DNA of 64,000 bases. It comes from Chrysoporthe austroafricana. Its lineage: Eukaryota > Ascomycota > Sordariomycetes > Diaporthales > Cryphonectriaceae. The position numbers were made by a program, and so were the translations under genes. Positions 24,949 through 38,051 of this stretch are shown here, in pieces. The notes below the pieces were generated by a model. It was not told the origin of the DNA. It made no database searches and was given only the letters and a program-made list of their open reading frames with translations. Positions within the stretch are counted from its first letter, which is position 1. Each line of letters opens with the position of its first letter. The stretch is from assembly GCA_001051155.2 (NCBI GenBank), contig JYIP02000002.1:3789583-3853582 (forward strand), given 5' to 3'.

Positions 24949-26797
24949 ATGGACAACACCACCGTTTTCACCTCGCCGTTGGCGAGCGTGAACTATGGAC
25001 CCATCAATGTGCCCCCTCAGGTCGAATTTGTCGTTGATGCCCTCTCACACGTCACGTTTTGGACTGCCTTCTGGACTGTCCTGGCCGTTGCCGTGGCGTA
25101 CGACCAGCGTATGTCCAGCTGTATGCCGAGATCGTGACGTCGTGTGCTGACCAGGTCCCTATCACAGTCAGCTATATCAGGAACAAGGGCACGATTGTCG
25201 GACCCTCGTGGAAGATACCGTTTATGGGACCATTCCTCGAATCCATGAACCCCAAGTTCGAAGAGTACCAGGCAAAATGGGCCAGTGGAGAGCTCAGCTG
25301 CGTCTCCGTTTTCCACAAGTCAGTGGCTCTCCCGACGGGAAGCCCGATGCCCTCTTCACCAGGCTGTACAGCTGCTGATCACTAGTGCTTCAGGTTTGTG
25401 GTCATTGCTTCGACCCGCGACATGGCCCGCAAGGTCCTTAACTCGCCAACATATGTCAAGCCCTGCGTCGTCGATGTCGCCCCCAAGCTTCTGGGCCATG
25501 ACAACTGGGTGTTCCTGGACGGTAAGGCGCACGTCGATTTCCGTAAGGGCCTGAACGGTCTCTTCGCGCGCTCAATCCTGGATAACTATCTACCCGGCCA
25601 AGAGGAAGTATACAATCGGTACTTCAAGAAGTGGCTACAGATGACCAAGGACGTGGAGGGCGAGCCCCTGCCATTCATGCACCAGTTCCGCGAGATCGTC
25701 ACTGCCGTGTCTCTGCGGACATTCTGTGGATACTACATCTCGGACGAAGCCGTCAAGAAGATCGCCGACGACTACTATATGATCACCGAGGCTTTGGAGC
25801 TCGTTAACTTCCCGATTATCCTGCCATTCACCAAGACCTGGTACGGCAAGAAGGCTGCAGATATGGTCCTGATGGAATTTGCTAAGGCGGCTGCTAAGAG
25901 CAAGGTTCGTATGGCAGCCGGAGGTGAGGTCCTGTGTATTATGGATGGTTGGACGAAGAGCATGGTCGACTCCGAACGGTGGCGGCAGGCTGAGGCCAAA
26001 GGCGAGAGCATGGAAGGCATCGCCAAGCCAACCCCTCTTATCCGGACGTTCAACGATTACGAGATTGCCCAGACCATCTTCACCTTCTTGTTCGCGTCTC
26101 AGGATGCCACCAGCAGCGCCGCCACTTGGCTGTTCCAGATCATGGCCCAGCGACCCGAGATACTCGACCGAATTAGGGACGAGAACTACAAGGTTCGCAA
26201 CGGTGATGTGTGGGCACCAGTCAACATGGATCAGTTAGAGTCGCTCAAGTACACACGTGCGGTCGTCAGGGAGCTTCTGCGATACCGACCCCCCGTCCTC
26301 ATGATCCCGTACGAGGTCAAGAAGGATTTCCCTCTCTCCGACACCTACACCGTTCGCAAGGGTGAGTTTCCCGAAGACGTAGCGTTGCGATCCACAAATA
26401 TTGACAACTACACAGGCTCAATGGTCATCCCTACCGTCTACCCATCATTAAGAGACCCCGACGTTTACGAAAACCCAGACGAGTTTGACCCTGAGCGGTA
26501 CTACACCGGTGATGCCGAGGAGAAGGGTGCAAAGAACTGGCTGGTCTTCGGCACGGGCCCCCACTACTGCATTGGGCAGCACTACGCCATGCTCAACCTT
26601 GCCTTGATGGTTGGCAAGGGTTCGCTGCTGCTGGACTGGAAGCACCATGCCACACCCCTCTCCGAGGAGATCAAGGTGTTTGCAACTATTTTCCCGAAGG
26701 TATGCACATCAATTGTGACGCTGAGAGATCTGTCCTAGATACTAATATTTCAAAACAGGATGACTGCCCATTGACCTTCACGGAGCGGAAATGGTAA
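24949..26797 (+). CDS. ERG5: C-22 sterol desaturase, cytochrome P450 CYP61 (Erg5), 533 aa
   Basis: Exons are 24949..25108, 25168..25318, 25394..26361, 26416..26699 and 26759..26797. Erg5 introduces the C22-C23 double bond late in ergosterol synthesis at the ER. Residues about 28-52 form the N-terminal membrane anchor. P450 landmarks are present: the I-helix [17 protein letters not shown], the K-helix ELLRYRPP (ExxR), the PERF-like FDPERYY, and the heme loop [11 protein letters not shown] with Cys477. GPH rather than GRH in that loop is typical of CYP61 and argues against CYP51. Intron 3 (54 nt) has no in-frame stop, so unspliced translation would run through it. The last exon is only 39 nt and encodes [12 protein letters not shown]. 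The MDNTT start was chosen because upstream residues are not family-like. Confidence 0.96.
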
Positions 26798-27327
26798 GGG
26801 ATGGGGCTTTGGTCGACGCCAGTGCTCGTCGGAGCTTGGCGCATCCCAACTTGACTGGTTGGAGAATCGCGAGATAGACGATATTACGGCACCAACAGCA
26901 GCAACAGCGGCAGCATAATAGACGTGCTAAGCGCACTTTTAATACCTAATCTGTACATAGTTCTGCCATTCGTCCAGGCCAATCGAGAAGCAGGCATAGA
27001 AGCGTACAGGGAGTAGTCCGTAGGATGCAGGCTCACGCCGGTGCTCTCCTTGGTGGCCTTTTCTTGCTGAGAGAAATGCGCGATGATAGACTCATGAAAA
27101 TGGAATGTGATGAAAAAGGCGAGACCCGCCTACACATGCTCCGCAGCACGCTGAACCTTGTATGTACGACAGGACTCTTTGGTGGTGTCCTCCGGCTGCT
27201 GTGCCAGGGGTGAAGTGACATCAGCGGACGGGCCGAGCCCCGTCCCGCTGAACTTTATTGAACTCTTCACATCACTTCACGGACGACCTCCCTTGTCTTC
27301 GGCTTTCATCCGCCACCAGTCACTGAG
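26798..27327. other. Intergenic, ERG5 3' end to rhodanese gene 5' end
   Basis: 530 bases between two plus-strand genes; no motif or coding frame is supported. Confidence 0.5.
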
Positions 27328-28089
27328 ATGTCATCCAGACGAGCACTACGTCCAACCCTGGATGGCCTGCGACAAGTCGCCTGCCGTTCCGGCGCGGCGG
27401 GGCTGAGGCCATACGGCATCGCGGCGATCAGATCTCTCAGGCAGACGGCGCCGGCGCTGCGGCCCGGAGCCACTGCGGCGGCAGCGCCAGCTGGTGTCCG
27501 CAAGTATTCTCAGCAGGCCGATAGCAAGATATGGAGCTTTGAGGACGTAAGTCCACCATCTTAGAGAGGGAAGGGGGGCTTACCAAATGAGACTGGGGAG
27601 GGAGAAGCTCTATGGCTGACGGGCGTCTATCGCAGATGCAAAAACTCACAAAGGATGCCCGAAGAAACGTCGTGATAATCGGCACGCCCTGTCCTATTCC
27701 CTTCATGGTCTCCAAAAGCCTCCCCCACTTCTCTCCATACACGGTCAAACAAAGGAAAAAAAAAACAGGAGCAGCTAATGCTTCCCTCGTGCCCCGCCGC
27801 AGACGTCCGCGAGCCTGGCGAGCTCAAGTCCACCGGCCACGTCCCGCACGCGATCAACATCCCCGTGACGTCCGCGCCGGACAGCTTCCACATCACGGAC
27901 GAGGAGTTCGAGGACCGATTCGGGTATCCGCGCCCGGCGAAGGAGGAGGAGGTCGTGTTCTACTGCAAGGCCGGCGTGAGGAGCCGGGCGGCCGCGGGGC
28001 TGGCGAAGGAGGCCGGCTGGAAGAAGGTTGGGGAGTACCCAGGGAGCTGGATGGACTGGGCGGGGAAGGGTGGGCAGATTGAGAGGTGA
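27328..28089 (+). CDS. Mitochondrial rhodanese-domain sulfurtransferase, 183 aa
   Basis: Exons are 27328..27546, 27636..27681 and 27803..28089. The protein is a single rhodanese domain, as in yeast Rdl1/Rdl2 (thiosulfate sulfurtransferase). Residues 1-60 are rich in Arg/Ala without acids, a clear mitochondrial presequence, followed by RKYSQQADSKIWSFEDMQKL. The catalytic loop CKAGVRSR holds the active Cys; DVREPGELKSTGHVPHAINI and the GEYPGSWMDWAGKGGQIER end are family signatures. To join IIDVREPGEL in frame the second intron must start with GC (G|GCACGC...CGCAG), because no GT in the region restores phase; a GCTAAT branch site sits 23 bases before the acceptor. Intron 2 therefore appears to be GC-AG with a poor donor. 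Confidence 0.92.
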
Positions 28090-28379
28090 ACGGGCCCGCG
28101 AATAGGAAGAATCGGTGCAGCAGCCGCCGCCTGATCGCCTAGAGGCGCTTTATAGGTCAAGGTGAAGGGCTCAAACCGAGGCACCGTCATTCTACGGATG
28201 GCAGTCTCCCGGCGAGTGCTGCAAGATAACGGGTGTTTATTGAAAATACTCTCCCTAGCCCATTGAAGAAGGACAGCCATCTGGAAATCACCTAGTGTAC
28301 ATGCGCTCATTGGCCCCATGACGCCCCTAACCTTGTCCCTGAATGCGAATCACCAAGTCCTTCGCATCACGAAAGCAGC

Positions 28380-29395
28380 TTAGAACATCTGCGGCGCATC
28401 CTGAGCCGGCGGTGTGTCGCTGCCGCCCCCAGCTCCCGGCCCGCTGTCTGGCTGGTCATCCTTGATCAGACTCCCGTGCGCAAAGAACAGCATCTTGATG
28501 GCGATGGACAACGCAAGGTGCAACACGAGCACCAGGACCAGCAACACTTTGCTTGTCTGCTTGTCGGTGGCGCTGAGCACGGGATACAGGTTGCGAAGCA
28601 GCATCGCCACGGACATGCCGAATCCGACGCCGACGAACACCCAGTTGAGGATGCTGATCTGGCTCCAGCTGATGAGAGCGACGGGGACCCAGATCAGGTT
28701 CGAGTAGCCGTACAGGGCCCAGCACTCGAGGAGGTTGGCGGACTCGGAGCCGAAGTAGCGCAGGGCGACGTAGAGTGCCATAGGTACGAAGAGGGTGTAG
28801 CCGTAAATGAGACCTCCCGCGCCTGTGCGAATTCATTGTCAGCCGAGGGAATCATCCGGGTGCCGTAGCGTTCATGGCCGGGAACTGTTGCGGGACCATA
28901 CCAGTAAGCAGCTTGAAATCATAGACGAATGGCTCCTGTCCCGTCGTCGCGAGGTACTTGCTTATAGTACCGCCGAGGAACAGGATGAACACCACGGTCG
29001 TGGCGATCCAGAACGGCCCATATAGATCCGGGTTGCCCTCGAGCACATCAAGGAAGTTGGCCCGGGGGAATAGCGCGGCCCAACAGCGTTGTAGGACAGC
29101 TGACGTATCCACGTCAAAGAACTGTGCATAAAAGTTCATCGACCAGAGGAAGCGCTTCCCTCCTGTCGAAGCGGTTGCTGGCAGCGGTAGTCCGGCAGAC
29201 CCGGGCGCTTTGCGGTTCGACGGCGTGCTCTCGTTGAAGTTGGACTGGTGGAATTCGAGGTCATCTTGGAGGTCAGTGTGGCCGAGGTCGCCCTGCATAT
29301 ACTCGTGTTAATGACACAGTGGAGGATCGACTTTGGGAGGGCTGCAATACCTCGTCATCCACGTCTACGACCGCATCGTAGCCCGCTCCTGACAT
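28380..29395 (-). CDS. Yip1-domain Golgi membrane protein (YIPF1/2, Yip5-like), 292 aa
   Basis: Exons are complement(29351..29395), (28902..29292) and (28380..28822). Yip1-family proteins are five-pass membrane proteins of the ER-Golgi system that interact with Rab GTPases. A soluble acidic N-terminus (about 110 residues) precedes the family region FLWSMNFYAQFFDVDTSAVL. Five hydrophobic segments follow: PFWIATTVVFILFLGGTIS, the segment containing GGLIYGYTLFVPMALYVAL, LYGYSNLIWVPVALISW, ILNWVFVGVGFGMSVAMLL and VLLVLVLVLHLALSIAIKML. The tail is Gly/Pro/Asp-rich. The order matches the YIPF1/YIPF2/Yip5 branch better than Yip1 or Yif1; the branch is inferred by eye. It is convergent with the rhodanese gene, with 290 bases between the stops. 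Confidence 0.88.
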
Positions 29396-31637
<2,242 letters not shown>

Positions 31638-31676
31638 CTATCAATTAATATAACTTCCACGCCTTGTTGGCTCTCT

Positions 31677-31684
31677 TCACGTGA
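31677..31684. promoter_or_regulatory. Second TCACGTGA palindrome
   Basis: Identical to the copy at 31490 and 187 bases further upstream, close to the 3' end of RRN7. Two exact copies within 200 bases are unlikely by chance. Confidence 0.45.
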
Positions 31685-31755
31685 TAGCCTCTACGTGGAG
31701 TGAACTCGGGTACTGACGCAATGCTTAGCTCTTACGGTATAACACGGGTAGCTGA

Positions 31756-33503
31756 TCACTCTGTGCTGTCCTGCTCAGACTGGTTACCCCCCGATACTCC
31801 CTGTGCAGCCTTTTCTCTCTGTATGCACCACCGGCTCACCGACCGTTCCAACGTATGCACTGCCTTGACGAGCTTCTGCAGTGACAGACCAGACAGTTCT
31901 GCCGCTTTCCCATAGAACGCCCTCGCTGTTTCAGGTAGATCCTCTACAGACCGGTAGACCGCATGATACTCACCAACCCTCAAGGTCCATCCACCCGCCG
32001 TGGGTGCTACTGACTTTATGTAGCTTTGTGCCGTCTTCAATCTGTCGTCAAGCTCATCCTCCGTCAGTCCCCTTCTTGACACCTGTCTTCGTCTGTACGA
32101 GAGCGGGAATAGCTCTCTCAATTCCTGCGTCTCTCTGCCCTCCTTGATCTGCGTCTCCTCGTACCAGTCCAGATAATCGTCGATCTTCGTATCGCTCATC
32201 GTCCAGGCGTCCTCGGGTTGCAGCCTGGTGATGTCTCGCCTCTCCAGCCTCTCGTTCTCAGAGTCTTTCATCAGTTCTCGCCACTTGTCCCAGTCAATCT
32301 GCAAGGACGACGGATCGCGGTAGCTGAGAGGTAACCTCTCTTCGCCGTCGAATGGGTAGATCAACTTGGTCGAGAATACAATACTGGATATGAGCAGGAT
32401 ATCCGGATGGTCGAGTAGCCTGAAACGTTTCTTCTTCATGTTGAAGGCAAACTCAAGGCTCAGAAGCCTCGTCATCGCCCGCACGTGGACATAAATCTCC
32501 GCTACATACTCTCGTTAGCTGAGGTCCCGCAGCGAAGCATGCGCTACATGTGTCCGACTTACCCGGCAATGCGAGCTCCCTTAGATAATGAAAGAGCAAC
32601 AAGGGCGCATTCAACGGCGGGAATACCATATCGTAGTTCAGATGATATTCGAGTACCAGCTCCAATACCGCCTGATGCAGCTCACCTCCCTGGAAAGACG
32701 TATGCTTGATGATCAAGGCTCGACGGTACGATCCAGGTAGCCGATCCGTCATTTCCTTAGGTACAGCATCAAAAGCCTCCAGAAAGGGCAGCTGGTCACT
32801 TCTCGCCCACTCGTAAATCTGCCCCACCCTCACAGGCAGGCTCAGTGACAAGCAGCCCAGGTAAGACAGGGCAAGACAGTGAAATAGTCCCGGCAGATTC
32901 CAGTGCTGTCCCGGCTCACTCGTCCAGCTCTTAGCCCTACTCGCCGTCGTTCTCGTCGTGGCCGTACTCGCATCACTCTCGCTCTCCGCTTGGGAAGAGA
33001 ACAATTCGCCGTCCGTGCCTGAATCCACCTCCGTCTCGGTCTCCTCAGCGGCAGCGGCCTTCTTGAGCCCAGCAAAGTTCCTGATCCGTAGATCCCACAG
33101 GTCACGCACCACCGTCTCCAACTCAGCGGGTAGCTTGCGATCGTGCACGAGCCACCAGATCTGGCGACGCAGGACGAGCTGCAGACACTCGAGGTAGAGC
33201 TCGCGGGCCTCGTTGCCAGCGAGGTGGCGTGTTGGTCTCTGCTTGACCTCGCGTTCTTTGCGGGCTACACGGCCTGTTTGGCCAAAGTTGTCCTCTTCAT
33301 CGATATCCATTTCGACGAATCCCTGAATCAAACTTCAGACTCCGTCAGAATCACGTGGGTGGCGGCCAGCAAGGACTCACCTCGATGCGATGGCCGTTCT
33401 CGCAGTAGCGGAAGCCGCTCTCGAGATACCATCTTCTTGCGCGGCACTCATCGCAGCGCTCGCCTGACGGGAAGCGATGCATATTTTTTCGGCGGCCTGT
33501 CAT
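31756..33503 (-). CDS. RRN7: RNA polymerase I core factor subunit Rrn7 (TAF1B family), 542 aa
   Basis: Exons are complement(33381..33503), (32563..33322) and (31756..32501), with introns of 58 and 61 nt. Rrn7 is the TFIIB-like subunit of the Pol I core factor at the rDNA promoter. The N-terminal zinc ribbon reads CDECRARRWYLESGFRYC-ENGH, joined across intron 1 to IEGFVEMDIDEEDNFGQTG. A first cyclin-like region follows (LYLECLQLVLRRQIWWLVHD and GLFHCLALSYLGCLSLSLPV), interrupted by an acidic Ser/Thr linker around residues 130-175. The second fold continues with LELVLEYHLNYDMVFPPLNA and the Rrn7-typical DHPDILLISSIVFSTKLIYP. The C-terminus is charged. The start at 33503 (MTGRRKNMHRF) is close to the ribbon; the Met at 33482 is an alternative. 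Confidence 0.92.
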
Positions 33504-34104
33504 GTTGGCGGTGGTTTCTGGGAGTAACACACGGAAAATTATGGTTGTGTCAGGAGAGCTTTTATTTGTACTGTCCGGTTGTACACAAAGAGCAAGGACA
33601 TACTCGGGAGCACCCGCTGCCACAAAGGCGCCTATTGCATTTACAGTCTGCCGCTGTCCTAAAAAAAATTTACGTCTCGCCAAGTGCAACATTTTAAAAA
33701 TAAAGGGTTCATTCAGGTCTTGGCTATTTGGATGCACCTCAGCCAACTTCTACGACTGGGGATAACTTTTGACCTAGGATGCAGAATAATGGCGCATGTC
33801 ATTAACTAGCTGGCAGGGACAATATCATGGACGGAGACCTGGTCGAAGTATGCACTCGCCGACGGTTAACTGAATATTTCATTTGCCGCGACGGATCGCA
33901 TGGCACGCTTAAGCCATCCCAGCGTAGGCCATGTGTTCAGATAAGATCATGAAGTCCATCAACCGTAAGTAAAATTGTGTGCGGCAGGTCCAAGATAAGT
34001 TCCGATGAGATCTCCTAGACATTGTATGCCACAGACGAGTGTTCAGCCGGAAAGGCACCATTGTTCAGAGCATCGCTGCTTCCTTTCCCATGAATTTTTC
34101 GCAA
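33504..34104. other. Intergenic, RRN7 promoter and eIF5A 3' region
   Basis: 601 bases between two minus-strand genes. No coding frame or motif is recognised; a short A run lies at 33661-33668. Confidence 0.5.
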
Positions 34105-34917
34105 TCAGGATTGCTTAGCAGCCTCCTTGGCCTCAACAGCGGCCTCCTCACCCATAGCAGTCAGGATGACAACGTCTACAAGATCTCGTTAGCCTGACCG
34201 GTGCAGATTGGTTTCGCGACGGAGCCTACTCACTGGTGTCCTTCTCCTCCTCCTTGAAGAGACGGGTGATCTTGTCGCCAACCTCACCATCGGGAACCTT
34301 GACATCGTCCTTGGTGTCGCCATCGTCGGTCATGAGGGAGAGGAAGCCATCGTCAGAGATGTCGAGCTGTGGATTTTTTTTTATCAGCCATCATTCATGT
34401 GCAGAGCATGAGCTTAAGAGAAGGGTCATAGGACAACTTACGAGCTGGTACTCGCGACGGGAGACGTTAGGAACGTCCATGTTGTGGGTGGAGGGGCAGA
34501 GATCCTCGAGCTTCTTGCCGGTGAAGATGTCGAGGGCGACTAGGTGAACCTTGGCGTGACCGTGCTTGCCGGTCTTGGAGGTGGACATGTCGACGATCTT
34601 GCAAGGGCGGCCCTTGATGACGACGAAGCCGTTCTTGCGCAGAGCAGAGCACTGCATGGGGTAGGTGGCGGAGGCACCGGCATCACCCTGAGCCTCAACC
34701 TCGAAGGCGTGGTCACCCTGCGAGAAGAAGAGTTAATTAGTATCGATTGAGAGCCATCGTAACGGATGTAGAGGACGGGATGTGCTGCGCAGTGCCCTGA
34801 TGTTGTGGTGTACGGTGTACACGGTGCAGTGCGGGGTGGATTTTTGCGCTGGCCACAACAAGGGAAGTGAGGAGACCGAAAGGCTGATTGAGGGGTACGT
34901 ACGTGCTCTTCGGCCAT
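34105..34917 (-). CDS. TIF51: Translation factor eIF5A, 164 aa
   Basis: Exons are complement(34903..34917), (34442..34717), (34234..34366) and (34105..34175). eIF5A helps peptide-bond formation and termination on stalled ribosomes and is the only protein known to carry hypusine. The modification loop [12 protein letters not shown] is intact, with Lys56 (the K of TGK) as the residue converted to hypusine. The N-terminal SH3-like domain ([20 protein letters not shown]) and the C-terminal OB fold ([40 protein letters not shown]) are complete. The first coding exon is just five codons. The gene is divergent from LIA1, whose product completes hypusine formation on this protein. The symbol is a generic fungal one. 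Confidence 0.97.
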
Positions 34918-36106
34918 TTTGAAGGAGTTGAGAATGAAAGCTGGTCGGGCGTGAGAAGGGAATGAAGGGAAGAGATGCGAGAGAGTGCCAAAGAGCGTCT
35001 CCAAAAGAAGGGAACAGGAGTTTTGTGGTTGGGCGGAAAGGTGTTTGTTGTAGTAGAGAATTTTCGACGGGGTGGGTTTGAGGGGAGACTGGGGTGGTTA
35101 TTTGCGAACACGGGCGGGGTTGTTTTGCAGGGCTACAGATTTGCAGGCGCCTAATTGGCCCCCGGCCGTCCTGGCCGTCCTGGCGCCCTGAGCTCCTGAG
35201 CTCTTGTGAACCGCGCCTGCTGAGGTCTCACTGTACCGTGAAGGTCAAGGTCAAGGTCTAGGTCGGACAGACGGTCTGGGCACTCACTACTGGCACCTAC
35301 CTAGGCAGCCAGGCCAGATAGGGCACTCCAGAGCGCCAGATAGTGCTGAAAGTCCAGCTCGGCATATGAAGTACACAGTCCCTGAGCACAGGCTCGGTCG
35401 CACAAAGAACCCGAATCTTGGAAGGCAGACTGAGGTTCCGTGGCGGGTTTGCCATGCAACTGCCGACAATTCATTGTTTTGTCGAGAGCCCCAAGCCTGC
35501 GACATGAGCAGCACTGGTATGTGTTGTATTGTACCTGGCCAGACCTGTTCTCCCCGAACCTCGGCACCCCGTCGCCCAAGACTACGATTCTGGAAGGGCC
35601 ATGGAGATTGGCATAGTCTGACCTGGTAATGTACTTGATCTTCCTCGTCACCCATGGGCTATAGAGCCCAGACCGTCTTGCCCTCGGAAGTATTGCGGTG
35701 TCTCAGGGTTGCATGTTCATCACACCTTGTCGACGGGCACTACTTCGAATGTGGATGTGATGCAGGTTTATAGAAACCCAGCACCTTGCCAAGAAAAACA
35801 GCGGTCTTCGCCTCGAGATCGCGTGTCCATCAGTTGCCGCCGAGAGGAAATTTCTTAGCGGTAGGTACCTAGATATGCTGCCAGGCCGCCAGACCAGGGT
35901 CTGGACTCTTCAAGTGAATGCATGTGGCCCCGCCATGACCCCTGTCACAGTCAGTTGTGCCCCTCCAAGATCAAGTTGATCGATAAGATTTTCTGCGGCA
36001 CTCCGACAACGCCACAAACGGCCGCCTACATTCAATTAGTCCTGTTCCCTTCCCACCCCTTCCCCGGGACTTCTGTTGTGTTCAAGCACGAGAATCACGC
36101 ACCAGA
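34918..36106. other. Divergent promoter interval, eIF5A / deoxyhypusine hydroxylase
   Basis: 1,189 bases between the two start codons. The half next to eIF5A is purine/pyrimidine skewed, like a strong fungal promoter with a leader. The middle contains three small tandem duplications, listed separately. No coding frame is supported. Confidence 0.6.
35164..35264. repeat. Cluster of short tandem duplications
   Basis: Three adjacent tandem repeats: GGCCGTCCT twice (35164-35181), TGAGCTCY twice (35189-35204), and AAGGTC three times plus a degenerate TAGGTC (35241-35264). All lie in the shared eIF5A/LIA1 upstream region. Confidence 0.7.
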
Positions 36107-37158
36107 ATGGCACCCATACCCGACAATATCGACCCCACAATCAAGAGCCTGCGAGAGTCGCTGTGCTCGGAAGCCACTCCTCTTCCCGTTCGGTTTCGCG
36201 CGCTCTTCTCTCTCAAGCACCTGGCCTGCCAGTCTCAGGATGCGAACGCCGAGGCTGCTATCGACGCGATCGCTGCAGCTTTCACCTCTCCCTCTGCCTT
36301 GTTGAAGCATGAACTGGCCTACTGTCTCGGCCAGACCCGCAATCTCTACTCCGTCCCACCCCTGCGGAAATGTCTGGCCGATCTAGAGGAGGATCCTATG
36401 TGCCGTCACGAGGCAGCAGAGGCCCTGGGAGCGATCGGACACGAGAGCCAACTGGACATCCTCTGCGAGTACAGGGACCGCAAGGGAGAGAACGTGGCTG
36501 TTAAGGAGACTTGCGAGATCGCTATTGATAGGATCGAGTGGGAGAACTCAGAGGAGAGGAAGCAGGAGAAGTTGCGTGCGAGGTAAGCTTTTCTTTGTCT
36601 TTTTCAATCCCTCCCACTCCTTACAAAGCCTCGGGCTCACACATTCCTAGCGACTTCGCCTCGATCGACCCTGCGCCCCCGATGCCAGAATCTAAGAAGC
36701 CGGTCGAAGAGCTTGGAAACGAATTGATGGACACAAACCTCCCGCTCTTCCTGCGCTACCGAGCCATGTTCGCGCTGCGCGACCTAGCCTCGCCTCCCGA
36801 CCTGCCAACCGCCGTTCCTGCAGTGCACGCTCTCGCACGTGGCTTTGAAGACTCATCCGACCTCTTCCGTCACGAAATCGCCTTCGTCTTCGGGCAACTC
36901 TCGCACCCGGCCTCCATTCCCGCCCTTACCTCTGCTCTGGGCAACCTGAAGGAGGCCAGCATGGTGAGACATGAGGCTGCTGAGGCCCTCGGTAGCCTTG
37001 GAGAGGAGGATGGGGTCGAAGATATCCTGAAGAAGTTCCTCAAGGATCATGATCAGGTGGTCCGTGAGAGTGTAATGGTCGCGCTGGACATGGCTGAATT
37101 CGAGAAGGGAGAGCAGACAGAATACGCGTTAATTCCTGAGACTGCCACTGCAGCGTAG
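36107..37158 (+). CDS. LIA1: Deoxyhypusine hydroxylase (DOHH), HEAT-repeat di-iron enzyme, 327 aa
   Basis: Exons are 36107..36582 and 36651..37158, joined as [10 protein letters not shown]. The enzyme hydroxylates deoxyhypusine on eIF5A to hypusine. It is a symmetric superhelix of HEAT repeats in two halves. The four metal-binding His-Glu pairs are all present: [10 protein letters not shown] (H68/E69), [12 protein letters not shown] (H101/E102), [11 protein letters not shown] (H233/E234) and [12 protein letters not shown] (H266/E267). The paired motif order in each half (HE-CLGQ / HEAAEALG) is diagnostic and separates it from other HEAT proteins. The intron lies in the linker between the halves. 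Its substrate gene, eIF5A, is the immediate divergent neighbour. Confidence 0.97.
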
Positions 37159-37571
37159 TGAGGGAACGACAATCTTATCCAGAGGATACCACAAGAGACA
37201 ATCCCACAAGAGAGTGTCCCAGTACTGGGTTCTCCTACAGGAGATTCTCCTGTCAAAAGCACCCTCCCTTTTCTTTTAATTTGGGTTTAGGTAACTTGAA
37301 CCCGATGGAGTTCAGATCCGGCGTTGAGAGTTGGGAAAAGTTCCGTTATTTCTGGGTATCACTGCCTTAAATCTCAATCTAGACAGAATTTTGAGAGGTT
37401 CATCTCGTGGAAGTCCTAACCACGTGCCACTGTCTTCATATCAGCATTAAAAAACCACGAGGTATCCCAAGTAATTAGTCACTCACTTCAGACTGTGACA
37501 TCGCGGTGGGAAAATGATGCTAGCCACTTCTATGCCTACATTTGTTGATGTTCATATTCGAGCACCACAGC
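37159..37571. other. Convergent 3' ends of LIA1 and RPA12
   Basis: 413 bases between two stop codons; only 3' untranslated sequence is expected and no motif is recognised. Confidence 0.5.
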
Positions 37572-38051
37572 TTAGTTGTTCTCGCTCCATCTGAGTCTCG
37601 TTAGCGATATGACATCAGAAGCATTGCTCAATCGATGCAACATACTTGAAGCCACAATCACAGGTGAAAAAAATCGTTGAGCCTTCATCTGCACTTCGAA
37701 TTTGCACGGCTGAAAATCGGACCTCTGTCCGCCCACACTTGGGGCAGATCTGGTTTGTTTTTGCCTCTGTGTCCAACTCATGCCGCTTGACTGTCTGAAC
37801 GGTGGACAGTTTTTGACGCAGGAAAGAGGGGAAATCAGAGGGCTTCGACTTGGTAATGATGGTATTTGAAGCAGTATCTAGGATCACTGTCAGTAAAGTG
37901 TTCTCTTCCGACATCATCTGGCAATGTCTCACTGACCCTGATTCTCAGCACCACAACACTCGCACTGCAGAATATTCTTTGAGCTGCCTTTCGATGAGGG
38001 CAACAGGTTTCCGCAGTCAGTGCAGAACACGAGGGATCCGATGGCAGCCAT
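37572..38051 (-). CDS. RPA12: RNA polymerase I subunit Rpa12, 121 aa
   Basis: Exons are complement(37937..38051), (37646..37877) and (37572..37590); the last coding exon is 19 nt (KWSENN stop). Rpa12 is the TFIIS/Rpb9-like Pol I subunit needed for RNA cleavage and termination. The N-terminal ribbon contains FCTDCGNLL and LQCECCGAEN. The C-terminal TFIIS-like ribbon contains ICPKCGRTEVRF and the catalytic hairpin QIRSADEGSTIFF, with the essential Asp-Glu of RSADE. The final pair of zinc ligands reads TCDCGFKW: the two Cys are separated by one residue, where yeast and human proteins have two. The length matches the family (about 120 aa). It is divergent from SCC2. Confidence 0.95.

Noticed and set aside
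24949..26797. CYP51 (lanosterol 14-demethylase) as an alternative call
   Set aside because: The heme loop is [10 protein letters not shown], not the FGAGRHRCIG of CYP51, and the I-helix [10 protein letters not shown] is that of CYP61/Erg5.
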